Shown: positions 16,381-25,145 of the stretch, in pieces
Layout: the number at the start of each line of letters is the position of its first letter
Position numbering within the stretch: the stretch's first letter is position 1
Source: BACL11 sp945865535
Lineage (GTDB): Bacteria; Bacteroidota; Bacteroidia; Flavobacteriales; BACL11
NCBI GenBank assembly: GCA_947502765.1
Contig: CANNBA010000011.1
Location: 1 to 64,000 of the forward strand
Reading direction: 5' to 3'
DNA: 64,000 nucleotides
Position numbers and translations under genes: made by a program
Notes under the pieces: generated by a model
Told to the model about the DNA's origin: nothing
Database searches by the model: none
The model's input: only the letters and a program-made list of their open reading frames with translations

Positions 16381-17520
16381 ATGAATTTTGAATTATCTGA
16401 AGAGCATAAGATGATAAGGGATGCAGCAAGAGATTTTGCGCAAACTGAATTACTTCCTGGAGTTATCGAAAGAGATGAAGCTCAAAAATTTCCAACAGAG
16501 CAGATTAAGAAATTAGGAGAACTTGGTTTTTTAGGAATGATGGTGGATCCAAAATATGGAGGGGCTGGGATGGATACTATTTCTTACGTGTTGGCAATGG
16601 AAGAAATTTCTAAAGTGGATGCTTCAGCATCTGTTATTATGTCAGTAAATAATTCTTTAGTTTGCTGGGGAATAGAAACTTTTGGTACAGAGTCACAAAA
16701 AGAGAAATACTTAAAACCACTGGCAACAGGAGAGATTATTGGGGCATTCTGTTTGTCAGAACCAGAAGCTGGTTCGGATGCAACTTCACAGCAAACAACA
16801 GCAATTGATAGAGGAGATCATTATTTGCTAAATGGAACAAAAAACTGGATAACTAATGGCAATACAGCAACTGTTTATTTAGTTATTGCCCAAACAGATG
16901 TAGAAAAAGGACATAAAGGAATCAATGCTTTTATTGTAGAGAAAGGAATGGAAGGATTTGTTGTGGGGCTAAAAGAAAATAAATTGGGCATTAGAGGATC
17001 AGATACACATTCATTAATGTTTTCTGATGTAAAAATTCCAAAAGAAAATAGAATAGGTGAAGATGGCTTTGGCTTTACTTTTGCTATGAAAACATTGTCA
17101 GGTGGTAGAATAGGAATTGCTGCTCAGGCTCTTGGAATTGCATCTGGGGCTTATGAATTAGCATTGCAATATTCTAAAGAGAGAAAAGCTTTTGGAAAAG
17201 AAATTTCAAAACATCAAGCAATCGCATTTAAATTAGCGGATATGGCTACTGAAATTGAGGCAGCAAGGTTACTTTGTTTAAAAGCAGCTTGGCTAAAAGA
17301 TAATGGAAAAAATTATGATAAAATAGGAGCGATGGCTAAAGTTTTTGCTTCAGAAACCGCAATGAAAACTACTGTTGAAGCAGTCCAAGTTCATGGTGGT
17401 TATGGTTTTGTAAAAGAATATCATGTTGAGCGTTTAATGCGTGATGCAAAAATTACACAGATTTATGAAGGAACATCTGAGATTCAAAGAATTGTAATTT
17501 CTCGTTCTATTTTAAACTAA
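16381..17520 (+). CDS. Acyl-CoA dehydrogenase (short/medium-chain type)
   Basis: A 379-residue FAD enzyme that makes the trans-2-enoyl-CoA in beta-oxidation or branched-chain amino acid breakdown. Motifs are AFCLSEPEAGSDATS (FAD and substrate binding), KNWITNG, and the C-terminal QIYEGTSEIQRIVISRSI, where the glutamate of YEGT (about residue 363) is the catalytic base of the butyryl-CoA dehydrogenase group. Length is exactly that of the family. The SLBB export gene follows five bases later, though no functional link is evident. Confidence 0.93.
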   Translation: MNFELSEEHKMIRDAARDFAQTELLPGVIERDEAQKFPTEQIKKLGELGFLGMMVDPKYGGAGMDTISYVLAMEEISKVDASASVIMSVNNSLVCWGIETFGTESQKEKYLKPLATGEIIGAFCLSEPEAGSDATSQQTTAIDRGDHYLLNGTKNWITNGNTATVYLVIAQTDVEKGHKGINAFIVEKGMEGFVVGLKENKLGIRGSDTHSLMFSDVKIPKENRIGEDGFGFTFAMKTLSGGRIGIAAQALGIASGAYELALQYSKERKAFGKEISKHQAIAFKLADMATEIEAARLLCLKAAWLKDNGKNYDKIGAMAKVFASETAMKTTVEAVQVHGGYGFVKEYHVERLMRDAKITQIYEGTSEIQRIVISRSILN

Positions 17521-17525
17521 AAATT

Positions 17526-20021
17526 ATGAAAAAAATAATCTTACTATCATTTTTGATTTTACTTACTTTTGTAGTAAGTGCTCAAATTGATAAATCAAAA
17601 ATTAACCCATCATATTTGCAGTTCTTGCCTTCAAATGCAAAACCTGAAGATTTACGTCCTTCTGATATTCCATCAGAACAAGTGCTAAAACAAATGGGCT
17701 TTTCTGATCAAGAAATTGCTGAAGCAATGGATTTTAAAAATTCTAGAGGAAAATATGCTAAAAGTGCTAAAGATACAATTGGAGCCAATTCATCTCTTTC
17801 AATGTTCTATGAAAGTTTTGGAGATACTTTGGTTACTGATACCGCTACTTACCCTAAAGCAAGAATCTATGGCCAAGATATTTTTAGAAATAATGAACTT
17901 TCTTTTTATCAAAAAGCACTAGATGCAAAGGCTCCCGAGAATTATAAAGTAGGTAGTGGAGATGAGATTTCAATTTCTGTCTGGGGATATAATGAGTTTT
18001 CTGAGACCCTATTAGTAGATGCTAACGGCTATATTACCCCAAGTTCTTATGGAAGAATCTATGTAAAAGGATTAACTTTTGAAAAGATGCGTTCACTTTT
18101 AAAGAGTAAATTTTCAGGATTCTTGGATATGCAAAATTCTGAAATTGATGTTACACTTGCTTATTCAAGAGTAATAACTGTAAATATTGTTGGAGAGGTT
18201 TATCATCCTGGGTCGTATTCAATACCGGCAATCAATACAGCATTTAACGCTTTGATTGCAGCCAAGGGGCCAAATCAGTTAGGTACGGTTAGAAATATTT
18301 ACCTTAAAAGGGATGGGAAAACAGTCGATTCATTAGATATTTATCAGTTTTTATTTAATCCTACGCGCTCGCAAGACATTTATATGCAAGATGGGGATTA
18401 TTTATTTGTTCCTCCTGCAAAGCACATTGTTGAGGTGGGTGGTGCGGTAAATCGTCCTTATACTTATGAGGCTAAAACAGGAGAATCAGTTGCAAGTATT
18501 ATTAAATATGCGGGTGGTTTCACTACTAATGCTTTCACGGATGTTGTAACTTTGAAAAGAATAGAGTATAATTCAATTCGAGTAAATGATGTGCATAAGG
18601 ATCATGCCAATTCTATTGCTGTTCAAAATGGAGATGAGATTGTAGTAAATACGATTTCTAATAAATTATCGAATTTAGTGAGCGTAAAAGGAAGTATTGG
18701 AGTTGAGGGCGATTACGAGTTTATAAAAGGAGAGAAATTATTATCCTTACTTAAAAGAGCTAAATGTATTGATGATAAAACATTTTTGGATAAAGTATAT
18801 GTTATCCGATTGAATGAGGACAGAACAAAAACACATATAGCTGTAAATTTAGGTGCGATTATCAAAGATTCAAATCATGAAGATAATATATGGGTGCAGG
18901 AGTATGACATTGTTCGTGTACTTTCTATTGATGATTTTGATGATGAATTTTCAGTATCAGTTTTAGGAGCAGTAAGAGGTGCTGGTGATTTTGATTTTGG
19001 AGTTGGGATGACCTTGCAAGATGTGCTTTTACAAGCAGGAGGGCTTACTCAACAGGCAGAAGGAAGTAAGATAGAAGTTAGTAGAATTATGGATTATGAT
19101 ATTTCTTCTAATAAATTAAAACCAATAAGAGCAGTAGTAAAAAATATAAAAATAGGAGAGGACTTAATGTTGAGTTCTGAAGCTCAAGAATTTACCTTAC
19201 AACCCTTTGATCAGATATTTGTTAGAGAAAATCCAGATTATGAAGAGCCTGTAAATATTGTATTAAGTGGAGAAGTGAAATATACTGGTACTTATTCTTT
19301 ACTTTCAAAGAATGAAAAAATTGCATCAGTTATTCAAAGAGCAGGTGGGCTGACTACTTATGCTTATATGGATGGGGTTAAGATGTTTAGAAAGTTTGAA
19401 GTGGAACAAATTAAAGATAATCCGTTAACTATTCCAAATGATTTATTAGATTCAATTTTAATTAATCCAGAGCTTTCAAATATTTATAATAAGGAGTTAT
19501 TAAACAGAGAACAGTTGAAGGCAAAGGTTTTTACTTATGATAGTTTGATGTATAATGTTGTGTATTTTGATTTGCAAAAGGCAATGTCAAAAAATAGGTC
19601 TAAACATAATTTGGTTTTATTGGAAGGGGATAGTGTAATCATTCCAAAGCTATTAGATGTTGTACATATTTCAGGTGATTTAAAAAATATAAGTGGGAGC
19701 TCAATTAGTGCTCCTTTTTTTGGAAAACGAGCTGATTATTATGTTCGAAATTTTGCAGGGGGTTATTCTGAGGATAATAAAAAATCTAATACTCTAGTTA
19801 TTCATGCTAATGGTGCCGTTAAGAAGTCATTAGATTTAGGTTTATTTACGATTTCTCCAAAAGTAAAACCGGGGTCAATTATTAAGGTTGTAGATGATAA
19901 AACAGTAGAAATTGAGAAAAAACCTCTTGATTGGAATGTCGCTATTGAAAAGACTTTGTTAAAATTAACAGGGATCATTTCGCTTTATTTGTTGATGGAT
20001 AGATTAGCTGTCGCACAATAA
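17526..20021 (+). CDS. SLBB-domain polysaccharide export protein (Wza-like)
   Basis: An 831-residue protein starting with a signal peptide (KKIILLSFLILLTFVVSAQ). A Poly_export domain begins near residue 135 (NYKVGSGDEISISVWGYNEF), followed by several SLBB ligand-binding modules with cores such as VNIVGEVYHPGSYSIP, VEVGGAVNRPYTYE, VLGAVRGAGDFDFG and LSGEVKYTGTYSL. A hydrophobic C-terminal helix lies near the end. It is larger than E. coli Wza (about 380 residues), as is common in Bacteroidota. It probably forms the outer-membrane or periplasmic conduit for an exopolysaccharide. Its stop overlaps the next start (TAATG). Confidence 0.88.
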   Translation: MKKIILLSFLILLTFVVSAQIDKSKINPSYLQFLPSNAKPEDLRPSDIPSEQVLKQMGFSDQEIAEAMDFKNSRGKYAKSAKDTIGANSSLSMFYESFGDTLVTDTATYPKARIYGQDIFRNNELSFYQKALDAKAPENYKVGSGDEISISVWGYNEFSETLLVDANGYITPSSYGRIYVKGLTFEKMRSLLKSKFSGFLDMQNSEIDVTLAYSRVITVNIVGEVYHPGSYSIPAINTAFNALIAAKGPNQLGTVRNIYLKRDGKTVDSLDIYQFLFNPTRSQDIYMQDGDYLFVPPAKHIVEVGGAVNRPYTYEAKTGESVASIIKYAGGFTTNAFTDVVTLKRIEYNSIRVNDVHKDHANSIAVQNGDEIVVNTISNKLSNLVSVKGSIGVEGDYEFIKGEKLLSLLKRAKCIDDKTFLDKVYVIRLNEDRTKTHIAVNLGAIIKDSNHEDNIWVQEYDIVRVLSIDDFDDEFSVSVLGAVRGAGDFDFGVGMTLQDVLLQAGGLTQQAEGSKIEVSRIMDYDISSNKLKPIRAVVKNIKIGEDLMLSSEAQEFTLQPFDQIFVRENPDYEEPVNIVLSGEVKYTGTYSLLSKNEKIASVIQRAGGLTTYAYMDGVKMFRKFEVEQIKDNPLTIPNDLLDSILINPELSNIYNKELLNREQLKAKVFTYDSLMYNVVYFDLQKAMSKNRSKHNLVLLEGDSVIIPKLLDVVHISGDLKNISGSSISAPFFGKRADYYVRNFAGGYSEDNKKSNTLVIHANGAVKKSLDLGLFTISPKVKPGSIIKVVDDKTVEIEKKPLDWNVAIEKTLLKLTGIISLYLLMDRLAVAQ

Positions 20022-21067
20022 TGGAACGGCATAATGATGAAATACAATTAAAAGATATTCTGTTAAAATTATCAGATTATAAAGCATATTTATTTAAAAA
20101 TAAATTTAGGATAATTGGATTTTCTTTTTTGTTTGTTGTGCTTGGAGTTGTATATGCTTTTGTTTCAGATACAAAATACACTGCCGACCTTACTTTTGTT
20201 GTTGAAGAAGAAAGTTCTGGTGGCTCACTTGGGGCTATGTCAGGTATTGCAAGTCAGTTTGGTTTTGATATTGGCGGATCTTCAAGCGCTACTTTTAGTC
20301 AGCAGAATATACTAGAATTATTGAGCTCTAGAGGTGTTATTGAGAGCGCTTTAATGCAGAGTGCTAAAGTTAATGGTAAAACTGATTTACTGATAGAGCA
20401 TTATCTTGAAATTGATAAGATAAAAGATACATGGGCTGCGAGTGATGATTTTAAAGGAGTTTCATTTCATGATAAGAGTAGTTATATACATGACAGTATT
20501 AGCGGTATCATTTGGCAAAAAATTATTGAAAATAATTTAACTGTTGAACTTAAATCTGATGAGGCTAATATTATTACGTTATCTTACATTTCTTTAAATG
20601 AAGAATTTGCTAAAGAATTTGTAGAGAAGCTAATTAATGAAATGAGTAAGATGTACATTGCACATCAAACTGCACAAGCAAATAAAACTTTGGATTTTTT
20701 GCAAGATAGAGCAGATTCTGTATTCTCAGAATTGGTAATTGCAGAGCAACAACTTGCAAAGGCGAAAGATATCAATCAAAGAATTATTAAAGTAACGGGG
20801 AGATTAAAAGAACTTCAGCTAATGCGAGAAGTAGAGGTGCTAAATGCTATGTATTTGGAACTTGTAAAAAATCTGGAGCTTTCTAAAATAACGCTATTAA
20901 ATAAAACTCCTATTATCAACATTATAGATGAGCCTATTCTTCCTTTAGAGGAGGATAAAATATCAAAAATAGTAGCAGGAATACTTGGAGGTTTCTTGGG
21001 TGGTTTCCTTTCGGTTTGTTTCTTTATATTCAGAAAGTTATTTAAAGATGCCTTAGCGGAAGCTTAA
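20021..21067 (+). CDS. Wzz-like chain-length determinant protein
   Basis: A 348-residue inner-membrane protein of the polysaccharide co-polymerase type: one helix near residues 33-50 (IIGFSFLFVVLGVVYAFV), a large periplasmic part with coiled-coil stretches, and a second helix near 318-338 (IVAGILGGFLGGFLSVCFFI). The Wzz-type N-terminal domain reads YTADLTFVVEEESSGG. No C-terminal tyrosine kinase domain follows, so it is the kinase-less form. It is coupled to the SLBB protein and probably controls the chain length of the same polymer. No glycosyltransferases lie nearby. Confidence 0.85.
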   Translation: MERHNDEIQLKDILLKLSDYKAYLFKNKFRIIGFSFLFVVLGVVYAFVSDTKYTADLTFVVEEESSGGSLGAMSGIASQFGFDIGGSSSATFSQQNILELLSSRGVIESALMQSAKVNGKTDLLIEHYLEIDKIKDTWAASDDFKGVSFHDKSSYIHDSISGIIWQKIIENNLTVELKSDEANIITLSYISLNEEFAKEFVEKLINEMSKMYIAHQTAQANKTLDFLQDRADSVFSELVIAEQQLAKAKDINQRIIKVTGRLKELQLMREVEVLNAMYLELVKNLELSKITLLNKTPIINIIDEPILPLEEDKISKIVAGILGGFLGGFLSVCFFIFRKLFKDALAEA

Positions 21068-22320
21068 AGCAAATTCTGTAGCTTTTCTAATCCAATATCT
21101 CTTGATCCTTTTAAAAGTATTGTCTTATTTTTAATAGGATTAGATTTTAAAAATATTTCAAAGGCATTTCTATCTTTAAAAGCTTCCTTGCTGATTTTAG
21201 AGAATTCTTTTCCTATTAGAATTATTTCTAGATTAAGTATATCTATCAAATCTAATATTGCCGAGTGCTCCTTTATAGTGTATTCTCCTAGCTCAAGCAT
21301 ATCTCCTAGTATGCACAATTTATTAGTGTAATCTTGCTTGGAAAATGAAGTAATCATAGCTTTCATGCTTGATGGATTAGCATTATAAGCATCTAGGATT
21401 AATAGATTATCTTTAGTTTTAAGAATTTCAGAACGGTTATTTTTAGGAGTGTAGTTTTGAATTGCCTTTTTTATGTTTGAATCTTTGATGTTAAATTTGT
21501 TTCCTATACAAACTGCAAGCATAATGTTGCTAAATTGATATTCTCCAATTAGTTGGCTATTAATCTCAGTATTGCTAACCTTAATATTTAAGAAAGGCGT
21601 GTTTTTTGTTATAAATCCTTTACAAAATCCGTTATTTCCATAGGTAATTCTTTCAATCTTTTCGGATAAGTTTAGCAATAAATTATCATCATCATTTACA
21701 AATAAGACACCATTATTTTTTTTGATAAAATTAAATAGTTCATTTTTTGCATTAATAACCCCTTGGTGATCTTTAAATCCTTCAAGATGGGCGGATCCTA
21801 TATTTGTGATTACTCCGTGGGTAGGTTTTGCTATTTCACAAAGAAATTCAATTTCTTTTTCATGATTTGCCCCCATTTCAATAATTGCAATTTCATGTTC
21901 TTTTGTGATTTCCAAAATACTTAAAGGCACTCCTATATGATTGTTTAGATTTCCTTTTGTAGCATAACTATTTAGCTCTGATTTTAATACAGCATGTATT
22001 AGTTCTTTTGAGGTTGTTTTTCCGTTAGTTCCAGTAATTCCTATAATTGGGATTGAGAGTTGTTTTCTGTGATGTCTTGCTAAATTTTGAAGTGTCTCTA
22101 AAACATTTTTGACAAGAATAAATTTATCGTTTTTAGCGATTTTTTTTTCATCAATTATTGCAAAACTACAACCATCACTAATTGCTTTTGCTGCAAAGAG
22201 ATTTCCATTAAAGTTTTCTCCTTTTAGAGCAAAAAATAGGCCTCCCTTTTTAATCTTTCTAGTATCAGTGCAAATACTGGATTTGCTTTTATATATTTTG
22301 TAAAGTTCTGAAATCTCCAT
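21064..22320 (-). CDS. murF: UDP-N-acetylmuramoyl-tripeptide-D-alanyl-D-alanine ligase
   Basis: A 418-residue Mur ligase that adds D-Ala-D-Ala to the peptidoglycan precursor in the cytoplasm. The ATP loop is IIGITGTNGKTTSKELIHAV (about residues 93-112). The middle domain shows IIEMGANHEKEIEFLCEI and the C-terminal domain ILDAYNANPSSMKAMI, both MurF-specific. The 3' end overlaps the converging export gene by four bases. It sits beside gldJ, as in many Flavobacteria, but a strong terminator separates them. Confidence 0.95.
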   Translation of the reverse strand: MEISELYKIYKSKSSICTDTRKIKKGGLFFALKGENFNGNLFAAKAISDGCSFAIIDEKKIAKNDKFILVKNVLETLQNLARHHRKQLSIPIIGITGTNGKTTSKELIHAVLKSELNSYATKGNLNNHIGVPLSILEITKEHEIAIIEMGANHEKEIEFLCEIAKPTHGVITNIGSAHLEGFKDHQGVINAKNELFNFIKKNNGVLFVNDDDNLLLNLSEKIERITYGNNGFCKGFITKNTPFLNIKVSNTEINSQLIGEYQFSNIMLAVCIGNKFNIKDSNIKKAIQNYTPKNNRSEILKTKDNLLILDAYNANPSSMKAMITSFSKQDYTNKLCILGDMLELGEYTIKEHSAILDLIDILNLEIILIGKEFSKISKEAFKDRNAFEIFLKSNPIKNKTILLKGSRDIGLEKLQNLL

Positions 22321-22335
22321 AAGTCAATATAAAAC

Positions 22336-22360
22336 AAAACCCCATGTTTAGTGGGGTTTT
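22336..22360 (-). terminator. Terminator between gldJ and murF
   Basis: A perfect nine-base stem AAAACCCCA (22336-22344) / TGGGGTTTT (22352-22360) with a seven-base loop. On the minus strand GTTTTATATT follows. It lies right after gldJ and only about 15 bases before the murF start, so murF must be read through or have a start signal inside this gap. Confidence 0.8.
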
Positions 22361-22381
22361 GAGTAAATTCTTAATTGATGA

Positions 22382-23986
22382 TTATTTGCTTTTTTTGCTA
22401 TAATCAGTAGCTCTTCTTTGATTGTTTTTTGCTCTACTCGTTGATGATCCAAGCCTATCCATAGCACATCTAAACCCAATAGCATCAGTTGATTGATCTT
22501 GATCTAAAAACCTTCTTGTTCCAGGATTTAACCAATACGCTCTGTCTTTCCAAGACCCCCCTTTAAAAACTCTTGTTCTGTCGCTTATTAGAGAAGAGGT
22601 TCCGTAAACATACATTTCGTTACTATTTCCTTCAGGAGCATCATCTTTATACATGCTAGCTGTTTTATTCCATTTGTCAATATTAACTTTTCCTGTGTCA
22701 GATGCAGCTGTTTCTTCAAGTAAATCGTTCCAATTAACCCCCATTTGAGATTCAATATCTCCATTTAAGTAATTGATATTATCCGATTTTTTGTAGTTTC
22801 TTCTATAAGCATTATCTTGTACATTCACATTAACTTGAATTGCTTTGCCTAAGTCATCAAATACTATCATGCCATCTGAATCCAATGAATCAGTTTGATA
22901 GACATTTCCTCTAAAGCTCCTGTGATCTGCAGTTGTAGTTTGTTCAATTACTGGTCTGTAAACATCCATAACCCACTCTGAAACATTACCAGCCATATCA
23001 TATAATCCGTAATCATTAGGCCAATATGTTCTTACAGAAGCCGTAATATCTGCCTTGTCATTTAAATTTCCTGCAACTCCCATATTATCTCCTCTTCCTC
23101 TTTTGAAGTTAGCCATAATTGCTCCTTGATTTTTAGGATCTGAACTCCTTAATGATGAGCCATTCCAAGGATAAAGTTTTCTTTCATCTGTATTTTCCTC
23201 CTGAGTATTTCCTACATAGCCTAATGCCGCAAATTCCCATTCAGCTTCAGTAGGCAATCGGTAGTTTGGTAATAACAAACCATCTGCCATATTAATGATT
23301 CTAGTTTTCTCTCCACTACCATAATTCTCATTTGTAAGGTTTTTTGGGTTTCTTCTTACGATACCTTCATATTGTCCCGCTAAATACCCTTTAGTAGTGA
23401 ATACATTATCATCTATTTGCTCCATATCTTCTTTTAAAATACCATTATCAGTTAGTATTCTTTCGTTTACTCTATCGGTTCTCCAAGCACAGTAATCTGT
23501 AGCTTGTTGCCAACTAACACCAACTACAGGATAGTTTTTAAAAGCAGGGTGTCTTAGATATCCGTTAACAAAAGGTTCGTTATAACCTAATTTATCTCTC
23601 CATACTAAGGTGTCAGGAAGAGCCTTTTTGTATACTTCAGAGTAAGATAAACCATATATTCTTTGAAGCCAAAAAAGATACTCTAGATAATCTACATTTC
23701 TAACTTCTGTTTCATCTAAATAAAATGATGAAACAGTTTGTTTTCTAGGAATATTGTCCCATTCATACATTACATCTTGCTCTACTCTCCCCATTGTAAA
23801 AGATCCTCCCTCTACAAATAATAATCCAGGACCTGTTTTTTGTTCAACAAAATGCTCATTTGTTTCATATCCTCCATTTTTGGGGTTGTTGTATTCCCAC
23901 CCTGTTGAAGAAGATTCTTTTCTTGAAGAACATGATGCAAATATAATCATACTACTTGCTACTAAAATTAATTTATTTATTTTCAT
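22382..23986 (-). CDS. gldJ: Gliding motility lipoprotein GldJ
   Basis: A 534-residue lipoprotein: signal peptide with lipobox IIFASC (Cys19), then a formylglycine-generating-enzyme/SUMF1-type fold with LLFVEGGSFTMGRVEQD, FYLDETEVRNVDYLEYL, YRLPTEAEWEFAALGY, YDMAGNVSEWVMDVY and a late FKGGSWKDRAYWLNPGTRR plus AIGFRCAMD. GldJ supports the T9SS and gliding apparatus in the outer membrane. The catalytic cysteines of true sulfatase modifiers are not expected in this family. It is followed by a terminator and murF, and preceded by a PorP/SprF-like gene. Confidence 0.92.
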   Translation of the reverse strand: MKINKLILVASSMIIFASCSSRKESSSTGWEYNNPKNGGYETNEHFVEQKTGPGLLFVEGGSFTMGRVEQDVMYEWDNIPRKQTVSSFYLDETEVRNVDYLEYLFWLQRIYGLSYSEVYKKALPDTLVWRDKLGYNEPFVNGYLRHPAFKNYPVVGVSWQQATDYCAWRTDRVNERILTDNGILKEDMEQIDDNVFTTKGYLAGQYEGIVRRNPKNLTNENYGSGEKTRIINMADGLLLPNYRLPTEAEWEFAALGYVGNTQEENTDERKLYPWNGSSLRSSDPKNQGAIMANFKRGRGDNMGVAGNLNDKADITASVRTYWPNDYGLYDMAGNVSEWVMDVYRPVIEQTTTADHRSFRGNVYQTDSLDSDGMIVFDDLGKAIQVNVNVQDNAYRRNYKKSDNINYLNGDIESQMGVNWNDLLEETAASDTGKVNIDKWNKTASMYKDDAPEGNSNEMYVYGTSSLISDRTRVFKGGSWKDRAYWLNPGTRRFLDQDQSTDAIGFRCAMDRLGSSTSRAKNNQRRATDYSKKSK

Positions 23987-24024
23987 TTTTATGTATTAAA
24001 AATTTAATCAGTTTTTGTTATTAA

Positions 24025-25023
24025 CTAAAATTGTGGACAACTTATTGTGTTAAACGATTTGCTTTTTGATCGGCAAGGCATAAATAATGTGAAAGATAAT
24101 TCATGCGCTCCCAGTGTGTTGCTATTTTTTAAGTTACTTACTGTTATATCATAACTGTACCCAAATTTAAAGGATTCTTGTACTAGTCCTAGCATAAGGA
24201 TGAATGAGTCAAAATTCTCCAAGCTATTTCTTGCCCATAAACCACCAACAACAGGCCCTCTGTTTACATAAATACCATAATTGAATTGCTGAAAATCTTG
24301 TTGTTTTTGGTATAAAAAGTTAGGCGAAATAGTAGTAACTGAATTTCTGTATCTGCTTAATGGAAAGTTTCCTCCCGCATGAACTGTAAGTTTTGTTGGC
24401 AATTGACTCTCGCTAATAAAACCTTGATTTGGTTTAGTTATGTGATGTGCTGCAAAGCCAAAAAAGAAATTTTCAGAGTAACCAAGTATACCGGTTGAAA
24501 AGTCAGGAAAATTTCTAGAAGTAGGATTATTTACTACATTTTCTTGAGTGTCGTAAATAAAACCATATTGTGGATGAATCATATCTCCAAAAGTAAGGTT
24601 ATCCCAATCTAATTGTATCATTCTGTAAGAAGCTTCAAAACCTGCTTTCACAGCGAAAGTATTGTTTACCTGTAATCTATAAGAGTATAATAATGAGGCA
24701 TGAGAAGTGTTTAGATTTCCAGCGCCTGCTCTATCTTGAGAAACCATTACTCCTAATCCACCACCAATTGCTTGAATGTGTTGGTCCCAAGATGCAGATG
24801 TAGTTACATAGGTTCTTCCTATTCCTGGCCATTGGTCACGATAATTTAAATTTGCTCTTGGACAATCATTTGTACCAGCAAATGCAGGATTTAAATACAA
24901 GGGATTTGCATAAAATTGACTAAATGCAGGATCCTGAGCAGAAGCAGTATTCGTTATAAATATCAATGCAAAAACTGAAATTATAACTTTGAAAATGTTG
25001 TTAAACATATATAGGTTATTCAT
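24025..25023 (-). CDS. PorP/SprF family type IX secretion outer-membrane protein
   Basis: A 332-residue beta-barrel protein with a signal peptide ending ITNTASA before QDPAFSQFYANPLYLNPAFA, the PorP/SprF signature, then NLNYRDQWPGIGRTYVT. These proteins help anchor or secrete specific T9SS clients such as SprB and are also linked to PorE/PorK/PorN complexes. Two in-frame starts exist (25023 and 25008). The TATTTTTG element at 25043-25036 is compatible with either. It is divergent from porU. Confidence 0.9.
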   Translation of the reverse strand: MNNLYMFNNIFKVIISVFALIFITNTASAQDPAFSQFYANPLYLNPAFAGTNDCPRANLNYRDQWPGIGRTYVTTSASWDQHIQAIGGGLGVMVSQDRAGAGNLNTSHASLLYSYRLQVNNTFAVKAGFEASYRMIQLDWDNLTFGDMIHPQYGFIYDTQENVVNNPTSRNFPDFSTGILGYSENFFFGFAAHHITKPNQGFISESQLPTKLTVHAGGNFPLSRYRNSVTTISPNFLYQKQQDFQQFNYGIYVNRGPVVGGLWARNSLENFDSFILMLGLVQESFKFGYSYDITVSNLKNSNTLGAHELSFTLFMPCRSKSKSFNTISCPQF

Positions 25024-25035
25024 ATTTTAATTTCA

Positions 25036-25043
25036 CAAAAATA
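25036..25043 (-). promoter_or_regulatory. -7 promoter element of the PorP/SprF-like gene
   Basis: TATTTTTG on the minus strand, 12 bases before the first possible ATG at 25023. Confidence 0.45.
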
Positions 25044-25115
25044 AACAAATTATTTAATATTACCTTTTACTAGATAAAAATTATATACTATTTATATTTA
25101 TTGTTCGTTATTGCC

Positions 25116-25143
25116 TTGTTATTAAAAAGGATACATAAATTTG
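25116..25143 (+). promoter_or_regulatory. Promoter of porU (-33 and -7)
   Basis: TTG at 25116-25118, a 17-base spacer, then TAAATTTG at 25136-25143. The two tandem ATG codons at 25146 and 25149 lie two and five bases behind it, so the mRNA is predicted to be leaderless. It also rules out any start upstream of 25146. Confidence 0.6.
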
Positions 25144-25145
25144 CA

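Noticed and set aside
25101..25145. Start of porU at the TTG at 25101
   Set aside because: A consensus promoter lies between 25116 and 25143, and the residues before the ATG at 25146 would spoil the signal peptide.
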